From Luteimonas gilva (GTDB taxonomy: Bacteria > Pseudomonadota > Gammaproteobacteria > Xanthomonadales > Xanthomonadaceae): 64,000 bases of DNA. The stretch lies in assembly GCF_005239095.1 (NCBI RefSeq), contig NZ_SZUA01000001.1:1097049-1161048 (forward strand), written 5' to 3'. The notes below the pieces were generated by a model. That model was not told the origin of the DNA. It did no database searches and saw nothing but the letters and a program-made list of their open reading frames with translations. Within the stretch, counting starts at the first letter, position 1; the number at the start of each line of letters is the position of its first letter. Shown one piece after another: positions 1 to 9,170 of this stretch. A program made the translations under genes and the position numbers.

Positions 1-332
1 TTGCCTTCCAGGCCGCGCAAGTAGTACAGCTTGCCCGAACGCACGTCGCCGCGGCGCTTGACTTGCACCGAATCGATGCTGGCGCTGTGGGTCTGGAACA
101 CGCGCTCGACGCCGTAGCCGTGCGAGATCTTGCGCACGGTGAAAGCGGAATTGAGGCCGGCGTTCTTCTTGCCGATGACCACGCCTTCGTAGGCCTGGAC
201 GCGCTCGCGGTTGCCTTCCTTCACTTTGACGTTGACGACGACGGTGTCGCCCGGGCCGAAGTCGGGCAGCTTGCGCTGCGTCTGGGCGGCTTCGAATTCC
301 TGCAACAGCGTGTTCAACGAGGGCTTGTTCAT
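1..332 (-). CDS. rplS: 50S ribosomal protein L19 (3' end outside window)
   Basis: Large-subunit ribosomal protein L19, located at the interface of the two ribosomal subunits. The reverse-strand frame opens with [14 protein letters not shown], runs through [17 protein letters not shown] and ends in the visible part with [17 protein letters not shown], the typical C-terminal L19 block. About 110 residues are present; the stop codon lies beyond base 1, so only the last few residues are missing. It is the last gene of rpsP-rimM-trmD-rplS, the usual order. The spacer to trmD (219 bp) holds a family-A repeat. Identity is certain from sequence; the co-transcription is inferred from gene order. Confidence 0.97.
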   Translation of the reverse strand, partial: MNKPSLNTLLQEFEAAQTQRKLPDFGPGDTVVVNVKVKEGNRERVQAYEGVVIGKKNAGLNSAFTVRKISHGYGVERVFQTHSASIDSVQVKRRGDVRSGKLYYLRGLEG

Positions 333-476
333 GGCGCGGCCTGCTTGATCTTGGGGTTCTGTCGTTATTGTGGTTGCCCGGCCCGGAGGCCTGGCGGTGG
401 AGCGAAGCCGCGCATTATAGCGGGCTTTTTCCTTATGTGGCTAGGGTTTATGCAGTCCGTTCCCGCCTGGAGGGCT

Positions 477-545
477 TTTGTGGGCGGCTTCAGCCGCGAG
501 CTTTGGCCCCGCCTGAAGAGCTCGCGGCTGAAGCCGCTCCCACAA
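477..545. repeat. Family-A palindromic repeat (REP-like)
   Basis: Inverted repeat whose arms are variants of GTGGGAGCGGCTTCAGCCGC followed by GAGCTCTT, with a short loop. It lies between trmD and rplS and would be transcribed as a long hairpin. Similar copies are at 1312-1398, 25707-25792, 37779-37867, 42830-42925, 48587-48670, 53661-53744 and 60051-60134, with a single arm at 31433-31460. Confidence 0.9.
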
Positions 546-551
546 CCAGGC

Positions 552-1301
552 TCAGGCCTTCGGGTTTTCGGCCTTGAAGGCCTCTAGCAGCTCCCGATCG
601 GCTTTGGACAATCCGGCCTCATCCAGCAAGTCCGGACGCCGCAGCCAGGTCCGGCCCAGGGCCTGCTGCCGGCGCCAGCGGGCGATTTCGGCGTGGTTGC
701 CGGACATCAGCACCTCCGGGACGGTCCCCAGTTCGTGTTCGACCGGCCGGGTGTAGTGCGGGCAATCGAGCAGGCCGCCGTCGGCATCGAAGCTGTCCTG
801 AGCGGCCGATTCGGCGTCGTTAAGGGCGCCGTCCTGGAGCCGGGCGACGGCGTCAATCACCACCGCCGCCGCCAGTTCGCCGCCGGACAAGACGTAGTCG
901 CCGATCGAGAGCTCCTCGTCCACTTCGGCCGCGATCAGGCGCTCGTCGACGCCCTCGTAGCGGCCGCACAGCAGGATCAAGCGCGGCTCGTCGGCGAGCG
1001 CGCGGACCTTGGCCTGGTTCAAGGGCGCGCCTTGCGGGCTGAGGTAGACGACTTTGGCCGATGCCGGATCGGCCGCGCGCGCGGCGGCGATACAGGCGCG
1101 CAGCGGGTCGATCAGCATCACCATGCCGGGACCGCCGCCGAACGGGCGGTCGTCGACGCGACGATAGTTGCCCTCGGCGTAATCGCGCGGGTTCCAGCCT
1201 TGCAGCGCGATCAGCCCGCGCTCCTGGGCGCGGCCGACGACGCCGTGGCCGGCGATCTGGGCCACGAATTCGGGGAACAGGCTGACGATGTCGATGCGCA
1301 T
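552..1301 (-). CDS. trmD: tRNA (guanine-37-N1)-methyltransferase
   Basis: SAM-dependent methyltransferase that makes m1G37 next to the anticodon of tRNAs reading CNN codons, preventing +1 frameshifting. The 249-residue length is normal. It starts [12 protein letters not shown]; the trefoil-knot SAM site is visible as [16 protein letters not shown] followed by [11 protein letters not shown], and the C-terminal catalytic loop as [18 protein letters not shown]. It is third in the rpsP-rimM-trmD-rplS operon, 101 bp after rimM with a family-A repeat in between. Cytoplasmic and normally essential. No anomaly in the key motifs. Confidence 0.98.
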   Translation of the reverse strand: MRIDIVSLFPEFVAQIAGHGVVGRAQERGLIALQGWNPRDYAEGNYRRVDDRPFGGGPGMVMLIDPLRACIAAARAADPASAKVVYLSPQGAPLNQAKVRALADEPRLILLCGRYEGVDERLIAAEVDEELSIGDYVLSGGELAAAVVIDAVARLQDGALNDAESAAQDSFDADGGLLDCPHYTRPVEHELGTVPEVLMSGNHAEIARWRRQQALGRTWLRRPDLLDEAGLSKADRELLEAFKAENPKA

Positions 1302-1311
1302 GGGTTTGCTC

Positions 1312-1398
1312 TTGTGGGAGCGGCTTCAGCCGCGAGCTCTTCCGGTATATCGCGGCGATCTGCGGGAAGAGCTCGCGGCGGAAGCCGCTCCCACACAA
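1312..1398. repeat. Family-A palindromic repeat
   Basis: Long inverted repeat (GTGGGAGCGGCTTCAGCCGC arms, AAGAGCTCGCGG on the return arm) filling the gap between rimM and trmD. Its position inside a ribosomal-protein operon means it is transcribed with the operon mRNA. Confidence 0.92.
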
Positions 1399-1402
1399 GC
1401 GG

Positions 1403-1915
1403 TCAGAAATCGGGGTCCCAATCGACGACGACCAGGCCGGCATCGAAATCGATCGAGACGACGTAATCGGGCATCAAGAAAGGGATCATCCGCTCGCGTT
1501 CGCCCTGCACCACCAACACGTCGTTCGCGCCGGTGGAAAACAAATGCGAAACGCGGCCGAACTCGATGCCGTCGGCGTTGACCACGCGCAGGCCTTCCAA
1601 GTCGATCCAGTAGTACTCGCCGTCCTTCGGCGGCGGCAGCGCCGAGCGCGGCACCCAGACTTCGGTGCCGCGCAGCGCCTCGGCGACGTCGCGATCGGCG
1701 ACCTCGGGCAGCGTCATCACTACGCCCTTCGGCGTCTCGCGGCCGCGCGCGCCCTGCAGCGCGCGTTCGCGGCCCTGCGCATCGCGCAAGGTCCACGGCT
1801 GGTATCGGAAGATCGCCGCTTTCGGCTCGGTGAACGATTCGAGCTTGAGCTCGCCGCGCACGCCGAAAGCGCCGACGATCCTGCCCAACAGGACGCGGCG
1901 CTCGGTTTCGCTCAT
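1403..1915 (-). CDS. rimM: Ribosome maturation factor RimM
   Basis: Assembly factor for the 30S head domain that binds S19 and acts on 16S rRNA maturation. The 170-residue product starts [20 protein letters not shown], the typical N-terminal beta-barrel motif ([13 protein letters not shown]), and has the PRC-barrel C-terminal half with [18 protein letters not shown] and [12 protein letters not shown]. It follows rpsP by 34 bp and precedes trmD, so all four genes look co-transcribed. Length and motifs are normal for the family. Confidence 0.97.
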   Translation of the reverse strand: MSETERRVLLGRIVGAFGVRGELKLESFTEPKAAIFRYQPWTLRDAQGRERALQGARGRETPKGVVMTLPEVADRDVAEALRGTEVWVPRSALPPPKDGEYYWIDLEGLRVVNADGIEFGRVSHLFSTGANDVLVVQGERERMIPFLMPDYVVSIDFDAGLVVVDWDPDF

Positions 1916-1949
1916 GAGGCGTCGGCCGCGCGAAGCACGGCCGCGAGGA

Positions 1950-2207
1950 TCAGGCCGAAGCCTGGACCTTGGCCGCTTCCTTGTACAGGTTGCGGACCTT
2001 GTCGGTCATCTGCGCGCCCTTGCCGATCCAGTGTTCGACGCGAGCGGTGTCGAGCTCGACGCGCTTCTCGTTGCCGGAGGCGATCGGGTTGAAATAACCC
2101 AGGCGCTCGATGTTGCGGCCATCGCGCGCGGCGCGCTGGTCGGTGACGATGATGTGGTAGAAGGGGCGCTTCTTCGCGCCGCCACGGGTGAGGCGGATCT
2201 TGACCAT
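1950..2207 (-). CDS. rpsP: 30S ribosomal protein S16
   Basis: Small-subunit protein S16, 85 residues, beginning [20 protein letters not shown], the invariant start of the family, followed by [11 protein letters not shown] and [16 protein letters not shown]. The frame stays open 22 codons further upstream, but the ATG at 2207 matches the universal S16 N-terminus, so the longer version is rejected. First gene of the rpsP-rimM-trmD-rplS operon; a candidate promoter lies about 55 bp upstream. Confidence 0.98.
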   Translation of the reverse strand: MVKIRLTRGGAKKRPFYHIIVTDQRAARDGRNIERLGYFNPIASGNEKRVELDTARVEHWIGKGAQMTDKVRNLYKEAAKVQASA

Positions 2208-2261
2208 GAACGGTATTTCCTGTGTTGCCCAGTCGCCAGGGAGCGGCGAGGTAAGCCGGCG

Positions 2262-2290
2262 ATTGTAAGCCATTGAAGCGGCCGAGGAAA
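2262..2290 (-). promoter_or_regulatory. rpsP: Candidate promoter of the rpsP operon
   Basis: Reading the minus strand, TACAAT (complement of 2262-2267) is preceded 17 bp upstream by TTTCCT (complement of 2285-2290). The -10 is good (5/6 to TATAAT), the -35 weak (3/6). Position fits a leader of about 50 nt before rpsP. This is motif matching only. Confidence 0.4.
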
Positions 2291-2340
2291 CTCCGCGCGG
2301 GCCGCCGAGCCGGTTCGGCGCCGGATGACGGCTTGAAAGC

Positions 2341-3405
2341 TCAGATCAGGGCCCGAGCCTGTCCCCACCACCTCGCGACGCAGTCGGCGGCCGGTTCGGC
2401 AGGCGCCAGCCAGGCCGATTGGCCGGCCCAGGCCTGGATCCGGGCCAGATCGTCGCCCTGCCCGCCCCGCTTGCGCATCGCCGCAGTCAGCCCGCGCTGC
2501 ACGGGGTAGTCCGCCGGGCTGGGCGCGCCGGGCTCGGCCATGGCGCGGACGAAATCGGTAGCCAGCGATCGGCCCAGCCGGCCCGAAAAAGCCCGGGTCG
2601 GTTGGGTGTCTTCCGGTTCGGCCCCGGCCAGCGCCCGCGCCCAGCTCGGTGCGATGCCGGCCTCGGGGCAGCGCAGGAACGCGGTGCCGATCTGCACCGC
2701 GCTGGCGCCGAGCGTCAGCGCAGCGGCGATGCCGCGGCCGTCCGCGATGGCGCCGCAGGCGACGATGGGGATCTCGAGCTGGTCGGCCAGTCTCGGCAGC
2801 AAGGCGAACAAACCTACCGATTGGCGTTCGGCCGAATCGCGCTCGAACGCGCCGCGATGGCCGCCGGCTTCGAAGCTTTGCGCGAGGATCGCATCCGCGC
2901 CCGCGGCCTGCGCGGCGCGCGCTTCGCGTAAGGTGGTCGCGGTCGCGAACCATGCGATGCCGGCTTCGCGCAAGCGCGCGACGTGAGCGGCGGAGAACAG
3001 TCCCATGATCGACGATGCGGCCTGCGGACGCGCCCGGATCAGCGCATCGAATTGGGATTCGAAGTCGTAGGGTCTCGCGTCGCCCGCGGCCGCGTCGACG
3101 GCGGGTCCCCACGCGGACAGGAATTCGCGCATGCGGCCTTCGCGTTCGGCATCGCGTTGCGGCGGCGAAGGTTCGGGAATCCACAGATTGATCTGCACCG
3201 GCGCATCGGTCTGCGCGCGGTAATCGGACATCCAAGCGCCGATTTCGTCGGGCGTGGACATCAGCGCGCCCAGTGCGCCCATGCCGCCGGCTTTGCCGAC
3301 TTCGATCGAGAGTCCGACCGGACAAGCGCCGGCCATCGGCGCGAGCAGGATCGGCAAGCGCAGGCCGTATTTCGTGCAGAAGGTTTCGGCGCGTTCGCGG
3401 ACCAT
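2341..3405 (-). CDS. Nitronate monooxygenase-like flavoprotein (2-nitropropane dioxygenase family)
   Basis: FMN-dependent TIM-barrel enzyme of the nitronate monooxygenase/enoyl-ACP reductase II superfamily, 354 residues. Visible motifs are [19 protein letters not shown] at the N-terminus, [16 protein letters not shown], the flavin-phosphate site [17 protein letters not shown], and [20 protein letters not shown]. The start at 3405 is chosen because AAGGAGG lies nine bases upstream and the longer frame would run into a repeat. Probable role: oxidative detoxification of alkyl nitronates such as propionate-3-nitronate; substrate cannot be read from sequence. Lies between rpsP and ffh, apparently as its own unit. 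Confidence 0.85.
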   Translation of the reverse strand: MVRERAETFCTKYGLRLPILLAPMAGACPVGLSIEVGKAGGMGALGALMSTPDEIGAWMSDYRAQTDAPVQINLWIPEPSPPQRDAEREGRMREFLSAWGPAVDAAAGDARPYDFESQFDALIRARPQAASSIMGLFSAAHVARLREAGIAWFATATTLREARAAQAAGADAILAQSFEAGGHRGAFERDSAERQSVGLFALLPRLADQLEIPIVACGAIADGRGIAAALTLGASAVQIGTAFLRCPEAGIAPSWARALAGAEPEDTQPTRAFSGRLGRSLATDFVRAMAEPGAPSPADYPVQRGLTAAMRKRGGQGDDLARIQAWAGQSAWLAPAEPAADCVARWWGQARALI

Positions 3406-3431
3406 CAATCTCCGCCTCCTTGATCCCGCTC

Positions 3432-3498
3432 TTGTGGGAGGGGCTTCAGCCCCGACGGGATCGCTGCGAAGCAGTCGGGGCTGAAGCCCCTCCCACAA
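3432..3498. repeat. Family-C palindromic repeat
   Basis: Inverted repeat with arms GTGGGAGGGGCTTCAGCCCC-GAC and the reverse complement. It resembles family A but has GGGG/CCCC in place of the GCGG/CCGC core. Other copies: 29634-29690 and 31468-31523. Lies upstream of the nitronate monooxygenase gene. Confidence 0.9.
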
Positions 3499-3526
3499 AA
3501 GCAGCGCCGCCCGCCCTGCGGTCGGA

Positions 3527-4891
3527 TCAGCGGAACGGCATCCCGCCGCCGCCCATCATCCCGCGCATGCCGCGCATCATGCCCTTCAGGCCGCCGCGAC
3601 CCAGCTTACCCATCATCTTTTCCATCTGCTGGTATTGCTTCAGCAGACGGTTCACGTCGGCCGGCGTGGTGCCCGAACCCTTCGCGACGCGCGCGCGGCG
3701 CGAGCCGTTGAGCAAGTGCGGGTTGCGCCGCTCCTTCTTGGTCATCGAGTTGATGATGGCGATCATCCGCGGCATTTCCTTGCCGGTGACCTGGGCCTTC
3801 ACCGTATCGGGCACCTGACCGATGCCGGGCAGCTTGTCCATCAGCCCGGACAGGCCGCCCATGTTCTGCATCTGCTCCAATTGGTCGCGCATGTCGTTCA
3901 AATCGAACTTCTTGCCTTTGGCGACCTTCTCCGCGAGTTTCGCGGCCTTGTCCTTGTCGACTTGCTGTTCGACCTGTTCTACCAGCGACAGCACGTCGCC
4001 CATGTCCAGGATGCGGCCGGCGACGCGGTCGGGATGGAATACGTCCAAGCCATCGGGCTTTTCGCCCACGCCGATGAATTTGATCGGCCGGCCGGTGACG
4101 TAACGCACCGACAAGGCCGCGCCGCCGCGCGCGTCGCCATCGGTCTTGGTCAGCACCACGCCGGTCAGCGGCAGCGCTTCGCTGAAAGCCTTGGCGGTGT
4201 TGGCGGCGTCCTGGCCGGTCATCGAATCGACCACGAACAGGGTTTCGACCGGATTTACCGCTGCATGCAAGACCTTGATCTCGGCCATCATCGCTTCGTC
4301 GATCGCCAGGCGGCCGGCGGTGTCGACGATCAGCACGTCGGCGAAGGATTTGCGCGCATCGTCGATCGCGGCACGGACGATGGCTTCGGGCTTCTGCGAG
4401 GCCTCGGACGGGAAGAACAGCACGTCCACCTGCTGCGCCAGCGTCTTCAACTGTTCGATCGCGGCCGGACGGTACACGTCGGCCGACACCACCATCACCT
4501 TCTTCTTGCGCTTTTCCTTCAGGTGCTTGGCGAGCTTGGCGACGGTGGTGGTCTTGCCCGCGCCCTGCAGGCCGGCCATCAGGATCACCGCCGGCGCCGG
4601 CACATTGAGGTTCAGATCGCTGGCGGCCGATCCCATCACCACGGTCAGCTCGTCGCGCACGACCTTGATCAGCGCTTGGCCGGGGGTGAGGCTCTTCAGC
4701 ACTTCCTGGCCGACCGCGCGCACCTTGATCCGCTCGATCAGCGCTTGCACCACCGGCAGGGCGACGTCGGCCTCCAGTAAGGCGATGCGCACTTCGCGGG
4801 TCGCTTCGCGGATGTTCTCCTCGGTCAGCCGGCCGCGTCCGCGCAGGCGTTCGATGGTGCCGGACAAGCGTTGGGTGAGCGATTCGAACAT
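3527..4891 (-). CDS. ffh: Signal recognition particle protein Ffh (SRP54)
   Basis: GTPase subunit of the bacterial SRP; with 4.5S RNA it binds signal sequences and delivers ribosomes to FtsY at the membrane. The 454-residue protein has an N domain ([18 protein letters not shown]), a G domain with [20 protein letters not shown] and [10 protein letters not shown], and a Met-rich M domain ending [17 protein letters not shown]. The frame is open 37 codons further upstream, but MFESLTQRL is the conserved start. Transcribed divergently from the CcsA-like gene. Essential housekeeping gene with normal length. Confidence 0.98.
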   Translation of the reverse strand: MFESLTQRLSGTIERLRGRGRLTEENIREATREVRIALLEADVALPVVQALIERIKVRAVGQEVLKSLTPGQALIKVVRDELTVVMGSAASDLNLNVPAPAVILMAGLQGAGKTTTVAKLAKHLKEKRKKKVMVVSADVYRPAAIEQLKTLAQQVDVLFFPSEASQKPEAIVRAAIDDARKSFADVLIVDTAGRLAIDEAMMAEIKVLHAAVNPVETLFVVDSMTGQDAANTAKAFSEALPLTGVVLTKTDGDARGGAALSVRYVTGRPIKFIGVGEKPDGLDVFHPDRVAGRILDMGDVLSLVEQVEQQVDKDKAAKLAEKVAKGKKFDLNDMRDQLEQMQNMGGLSGLMDKLPGIGQVPDTVKAQVTGKEMPRMIAIINSMTKKERRNPHLLNGSRRARVAKGSGTTPADVNRLLKQYQQMEKMMGKLGRGGLKGMMRGMRGMMGGGGMPFR

Positions 4892-4921
4892 GAGTGAGGG
4901 AAATGGCGTAAAGGAACGCGA

Positions 4922-4927
4922 ATTATA
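4922..4927 (-). promoter_or_regulatory. ffh: Candidate -10 element for ffh
   Basis: A perfect TATAAT on the minus strand (complement of 4922-4927), about 30 bp before the ffh start, suggests the ffh promoter. I see no convincing TTGACA 16-18 bp upstream, so only the -10 is proposed. Confidence 0.5.
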
Positions 4928-4995
4928 CCGATCCGGCCCTCGGCTCCCGGTTTGCGGGGCCTTCCCAAAATCCGAGCTTGTGCGACACTGCGCCG

Positions 4996-5784
4996 ATGAC
5001 AATCGTTCTCATCGCCGTCTTGCTCTATCTGGCCGCCGCCGGGCTGCTGGTGCGCGGGCTGGCGCGCGACGATGCAACGGCGTCCAAAGCCTGGCTGTGG
5101 CCGGCACTGGCGGCCGTCGCGCTGCACGCCGCCGATCACGTGCTGGGCTGGCGCCAGAGCGGCGGCGCGGACATGCATTTCTTCGCCGCGCTGTCGCTGG
5201 TCGGGCTGGGCATGGCGGCTTTGACGACGCTGTTCGGCGCCGGCGGCAGGATGGCGGCTCTGGGCGTGGTCGTATTTCCGGTGGCGGCGGCGATGCTGCT
5301 CGGCTACGCGCTCTACGGCCACGTCGCGGGCGAAGCCTTGGATTGGCGCCTGCAATTGCACGCCTGGTGCGCCCTGCTCGCGTACGCGACGCTGGCGATC
5401 GCCGCGCTGCTGGCGATCATGCTGTGGGCACAGGAGCGCGCGCTGCGCCGGCGCGAATTCCGCGGCTGGCTGCGCGCGCTGCCGCCGCTGACCGAATTGG
5501 AATCGCTGCTGTTCCGCACCATCGCGGTCGGTTTCGTGCTGCTGACCGCAACCCTGCTGACCGGCGCGCTGTTCGTCGAAAACCTGTTCGCGCAGCACTT
5601 GATCCACAAGACCGTGCTCAGCGTGCTGTCTTGGCTGGCCTTCGGCGCGCTGCTGCTGGGCCGCTGGCGCTACGGCTGGCGCGGCGCGATTGCGGTGCGC
5701 TGGACGTTGGCGGCGATGGCGCTGCTGGTGTTGGCTTTCTTCGGCAGCAAGTTCGTGCTGGAACTGCTGCTCAAGCGCGTCTGA
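4996..5784 (+). CDS. CcsA/YpjD-like inner-membrane cytochrome c assembly protein
   Basis: Polytopic membrane protein of the CcsA/CcmC/YpjD superfamily, 262 residues and about eight hydrophobic segments. Features include WRLQLHAWCALLAYATLAIA with a His, ERALRRREFRGWLRALPPL in a cytoplasmic loop, and LFVENLFAQHLIHKTVLSVLSW with the paired-histidine region typical of the family. The start at ATG 4996 places the first helix (TIVLIAVLLYLAAAGLLV) immediately after Met; an upstream start six codons earlier is possible. Divergent from ffh, an arrangement common in gammaproteobacteria, where the homologue is often called YpjD. Exact role in cytochrome maturation is unproven for this branch. Confidence 0.85.
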   Translation: MTIVLIAVLLYLAAAGLLVRGLARDDATASKAWLWPALAAVALHAADHVLGWRQSGGADMHFFAALSLVGLGMAALTTLFGAGGRMAALGVVVFPVAAAMLLGYALYGHVAGEALDWRLQLHAWCALLAYATLAIAALLAIMLWAQERALRRREFRGWLRALPPLTELESLLFRTIAVGFVLLTATLLTGALFVENLFAQHLIHKTVLSVLSWLAFGALLLGRWRYGWRGAIAVRWTLAAMALLVLAFFGSKFVLELLLKRV

Positions 5785-5811
5785 CCGTTTTCGAACGTTC
5801 CTGATCGCTTT

Positions 5812-5888
5812 TGTAGAGTCGAGCCTGCTCGACTGTTCTTGATCTTCTCGCGACTGGACGAAAAGCAGTCGAGCAGGCTCGACTCTAC
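5812..5888. repeat. Family-B palindromic repeat
   Basis: Inverted repeat with arms TGTAGAGTCGAGCCTGCTCG and AGCAGTCGAGCAGGCTCG around a loop of about 25 bases. Other copies are at 14365-14437 and in a compound at 61808-61924, with a single arm at 37749-37769. Confidence 0.9.
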
Positions 5889-5995
5889 GGTCGCCAGAAG
5901 CCGGTTCGTCGGCCCATTCCCGGTTTCATCGCAACTCCGGCCCGGCCGCCGCTGAAGCCCGTTACCGTCCACGCACTCCCTTGGAGCGCAGCGAC

Positions 5996-7228
5996 GTGAA
6001 ACGCATCGATCCCGGCACGCGCTTCGAGCGCGCCAAGAGATACTTCAAATACGCTTCGCTGACCGTTCTGGCGCTGCTTGTCCTGGCCGTCGGCTGGGAC
6101 GTCGCCAGTTACGACGCCGACGCTTGGCTGGAAGATTACGGCCGCTTGAAGCGGGACATGGCGCAGGGATACGCGAACCTGGACTGGATGGTCGAAAAAC
6201 GCGGCGCCGATCTGCCCGCGCTCGATCGCCGCACAACCGCGGCCTTGCGCAATGCGCATTCGAACGTGCGCGCGTTCGTGGCTTTGCGCGGTTTCGTACG
6301 CGGCTTCGGCGATCCGCATCTGCGGATGAAGGCCGGCGAGCGTCCGGCGCGTGCGCAAGCGGGCGCCGATGCGCACGGCACCCAGGACATCGACCCGCCC
6401 GCCGGCAAGGATTGCGCCGCGGCGGGCTACGAAGAAGGCGATCATGGTTTCCGCTTTCCGTTCGAACGGATCCAGGGCTGGAAACCGTTGCGCAAGGGCG
6501 ACTTCCCGAGCGGCACGATCGGCGGCACGGGCGTGCTGCGCATCGCGCAATTCGGCGAGGATCAGTATTTGTCCGCCTGCCAGGCCGTGTTCGAAACCGG
6601 CATCGGCCGATACGCGCTGAAGCTGGCCGTGCGCGCGCGCCAGCAAGCGCAACTGCGCGCCGCTATCGCCGAACTGCGCAAGAACGGCGCGCGCCGCTTG
6701 CTGGTGGACGTGTCCGGCAACGGCGGCGGCACCGAATGGGTGAACGAGGTCGTCGCCTTGATGACCGATCACGAGCTCGGGCGCCGAGGCGCGCTGCGCG
6801 TCGGCCCGGCCTGCGACCGCAGCGACGTTTGGCGCGGCGCTCGCGCGCCCTGCTCCGTATTCGCCGGGACGAGCGCGGATCGGATCTCGTTGCAGGGTAC
6901 GGGCGAATGGCGCGGCCCGCTTTTGATCCTCGCGGATAGCGGCACCGGTTCGGCGGCCGAAGACTTCGTCGCCTGGCTGCAACAGAACGGAATAGCGATC
7001 GTGATCGGCGAAAAAACCGCAGGCGCAGGCTGCGGCTATGTCGATGGCGGCAAGCCGACCCGCCTGAGCGTAGCGCCCGTCGATATCTGGATGCCCAATT
7101 GCGCGCGGTTCCTCGATGACGGCACCAACGAGATAGACGGCATCGCTCCGGACGTTCCGTTGCTCATGACGAACGTCGAGCCCGCCGCGAAAGCCAAAGC
7201 GCTGGCGGCCGCGCTAGCCGCCCATTAA
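5996..7228 (+). CDS. S41-family (C-terminal processing-type) peptidase, membrane-anchored
   Basis: Predicted serine peptidase of the S41/tail-specific protease family, 410 residues. After a basic N-terminus (KRIDPGTRFERAKRYFKY) comes one membrane segment (ASLTVLALLVLAVGWDVASY), then a periplasmic domain. Family motifs: RRLLVDVSGNGGGTEWVNEV, the presumed nucleophile region LILADSGTGSAAEDFVAWL (the Ser before AAE) and VIGEKTAGAGCG with the catalytic Lys. I see no obvious PDZ domain. Chosen start is GTG 5996 with GGAG about nine bases upstream; TTG at 5981 is the alternative. Substrate unknown. Stands alone between a family-B repeat and the FAD monooxygenase gene. Confidence 0.8.
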   Translation: MKRIDPGTRFERAKRYFKYASLTVLALLVLAVGWDVASYDADAWLEDYGRLKRDMAQGYANLDWMVEKRGADLPALDRRTTAALRNAHSNVRAFVALRGFVRGFGDPHLRMKAGERPARAQAGADAHGTQDIDPPAGKDCAAAGYEEGDHGFRFPFERIQGWKPLRKGDFPSGTIGGTGVLRIAQFGEDQYLSACQAVFETGIGRYALKLAVRARQQAQLRAAIAELRKNGARRLLVDVSGNGGGTEWVNEVVALMTDHELGRRGALRVGPACDRSDVWRGARAPCSVFAGTSADRISLQGTGEWRGPLLILADSGTGSAAEDFVAWLQQNGIAIVIGEKTAGAGCGYVDGGKPTRLSVAPVDIWMPNCARFLDDGTNEIDGIAPDVPLLMTNVEPAAKAKALAAALAAH

Positions 7229-7447
7229 GTCCGAGCGCCAACTCGCAGAGGCGGGCGACGACGTTCGCCATGCCGCAGGCCGCTGTTTTTCGCGAGGATC
7301 ATCCGTGGGGACGCAGACGAAGATGAAAAAAGGAGGCTACACGCTCCTTCCCACTCACAATTTATATAACTCCATAGGGCTTGCGGCAAGCCCCTCGGCG
7401 TATTGCAGCATCGCCGGCCCGCCTTATCGCAAGAACGGAGCCGAACC

Positions 7448-8962
7448 ATGCCTATGTCGTCATCGACGCGCGAATCGCAAGCGGATTCCCATCGCAACGC
7501 GGCTGCGGACGCGCATGCCGTGCTGATCGCGGGCGGCGGCCCCACCGGATTGATGCTGGCCGCGGAATTGGCGTTGGCCGGAGTCGACGTCGCCATCGTC
7601 GAGCGGCGCGCGAGCCAGAAACTCGACGGCTCGCGCGCGGGCGGCCTGCAATCGCGCACCCTGGAAACGCTCGACCAGCGCGGCGTCGTCGATCGCTTCC
7701 TGTCGCAAGGGCAGTTGCATCCGGCCGTGCATTTCCACGTGCCGCTGGACATCGGCGATCTCCCCACCCGGCACAACTACGTGCTCGGACTGTGGCAGGG
7801 CCACACCGAACGCATCCTGGCCGAATGGGTCGGCGAGTTGGGGGTGCCGATCTATCGAGGACTCGAAGCGACGGGCTTCGTGCAGGACGACGCAGGCGTC
7901 GATGTCGCGCTTTCCGATGGCCGATCGCTGCGCGCGGAATATCTGGTCGGCTGCGACGGCGGCCGCAGTCTGATCCGCAAAGCCGCCGGCATCGGATTCC
8001 CAGGATCGGACGCCACCACCAGTTGGCTGATCGCGGAAGTCGAAACGGTCCAGGAGCCGAAGTGGGGATTCCACGAAGACGCGTCCGGCAAGCATGCGAT
8101 AGGCCGCGGCGACAATCCCGGGCAGGCGCGGATCGTGTTGACCGAACGTCAGGTCGGAGCCGCTACCGAGCCTACGCTGGAAGACGTCAGCGAAGCGCTG
8201 ATCGCCGCGTACGGCACCGATTTCGGCGTGCGCAACCCCACCTGGATCTCGCGATTCACCGACATGACGCGCCAGGCCGCCGCGTACCGCGACCGACGCG
8301 TACTGTTGGCCGGCGACGCCGCCCATGTGCATCCCCCGCTCGGCGGACAGGGCCTCAACATCGGCGTGCAGGATGCCGCGAACCTGGGATGGAAGCTGGC
8401 GCAGGTGATCAAACGCATCTCGCCGGACGGATTGCTCGATACCTATCACGCCGAACGCCATCCGATCGGCGCCCGCGTGCTGCGCAATACGATGGCAGGT
8501 TCCGCCATGCGCCGCACCGACGATCGCACCAAGGCGCTGGGTGACGTGCTTTCCGAATTCCTCGCGATGGACGAACCGCGCCAACGCATCGCCGCGGAGC
8601 TGTCCGGACTGGATGTCCATTACGAACTCGGCGACGGGCACCCGTTGCTCGGACGCCGCATGCCGGATCTCGACTTGATCGCCGATGGCGTTCCGCTGCG
8701 CGTCTTCTCACTGCTTCATGAGGCTCGGCCGGTGTTCCTTAATCTCAGTGTGCCGCACAACCCGGCCATCGGGCGCTGGGCGGACCAGTTGCGCTCGATC
8801 GACGCCGAGTACGGCCGTGAGTGGGAGTTGCCGGTCATCGGAATCGTCCCTGCTCCCGCCGCCGTGTTGATCCGCCCCGACGGATACGTGGCCTGGATAG
8901 GAACGGGCACCGATGCGGGGCTCGTCGATGCACTGACCGCTTGGTTCGGCTCCCCGGCTTGA
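7448..8962 (+). CDS. FAD-dependent monooxygenase (PheA/TfdB, group A hydroxylase family)
   Basis: NADPH- and FAD-dependent single-component aromatic hydroxylase, 504 residues. The Rossmann motif LIAGGGPTGLMLAAELALAG is at residues 25-45, the DG motif at YLVGCDGGRSLIRKAAG, and the GD/FAD-ribityl motif at RVLLAGDAAHVHPPLGGQGL. A C-terminal thioredoxin-like region ends RPDGYVAWIGTGTD, typical of PheA/TfdB and rifampicin- or polyketide-modifying relatives. Two ATGs (7448, 7454) are possible; GGAG at 7438 fits the first. Substrate cannot be deduced. Apparently monocistronic, followed by a partial repeat and the emr operon. Confidence 0.87.
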   Translation: MPMSSSTRESQADSHRNAAADAHAVLIAGGGPTGLMLAAELALAGVDVAIVERRASQKLDGSRAGGLQSRTLETLDQRGVVDRFLSQGQLHPAVHFHVPLDIGDLPTRHNYVLGLWQGHTERILAEWVGELGVPIYRGLEATGFVQDDAGVDVALSDGRSLRAEYLVGCDGGRSLIRKAAGIGFPGSDATTSWLIAEVETVQEPKWGFHEDASGKHAIGRGDNPGQARIVLTERQVGAATEPTLEDVSEALIAAYGTDFGVRNPTWISRFTDMTRQAAAYRDRRVLLAGDAAHVHPPLGGQGLNIGVQDAANLGWKLAQVIKRISPDGLLDTYHAERHPIGARVLRNTMAGSAMRRTDDRTKALGDVLSEFLAMDEPRQRIAAELSGLDVHYELGDGHPLLGRRMPDLDLIADGVPLRVFSLLHEARPVFLNLSVPHNPAIGRWADQLRSIDAEYGREWELPVIGIVPAPAAVLIRPDGYVAWIGTGTDAGLVDALTAWFGSPA

Positions 8963-9122
8963 TGGCGTGCTTTGTGGGAGGGTTGGGCGCGACAAGCTGT
9001 TGGGGAGCTTCTCTCGCAAGAGTATGGACGCACCCGGCGGAAGGGTTAATCGCACGAATAGACGCCTTACACGGCCTCCGCACCCATTCAGCTCGCCAAA
9101 ACTCGGTGTTCTATTGCTAAAA

Positions 9123-9163
9123 CAATATTTGCATTGACAAATATTGCGCGCGGTACCAATATT
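9123..9163 (+). promoter_or_regulatory. MarR-type operator overlapping a promoter
   Basis: A perfect inverted repeat CAATATTTG (9123-9131), six bases, CAAATATTG (9138-9146), with a third half-site CAATATT at 9157-9163. The repeat overlaps a TTGACA -35 (9134-9139); 17 bp downstream CAATAT (9157-9162) could be the -10. A regulator on this palindrome would block RNA polymerase. The site immediately precedes the MarR gene, as expected for autoregulation. Assigning it to that regulator is inference. Confidence 0.75.
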
Positions 9164-9170
9164 CCGCGCC

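Noticed and set aside
7229-7447. A short frame at 7305-7526 and hairpins in this gap
   Set aside because: No ribosome-binding site or recognisable sequence; it runs into the monooxygenase gene. Nothing else supportable in this gap.
8963-9122. Possible repeat A or C copy near 8970
   Set aside because: Only TTTGTGGGAGGG and a short stretch match; no partner arm, so not counted as a full element.
9144-9170. TTG start extending the MarR protein by nine residues
   Set aside because: It lies inside the operator palindrome, upstream of the predicted transcription start.
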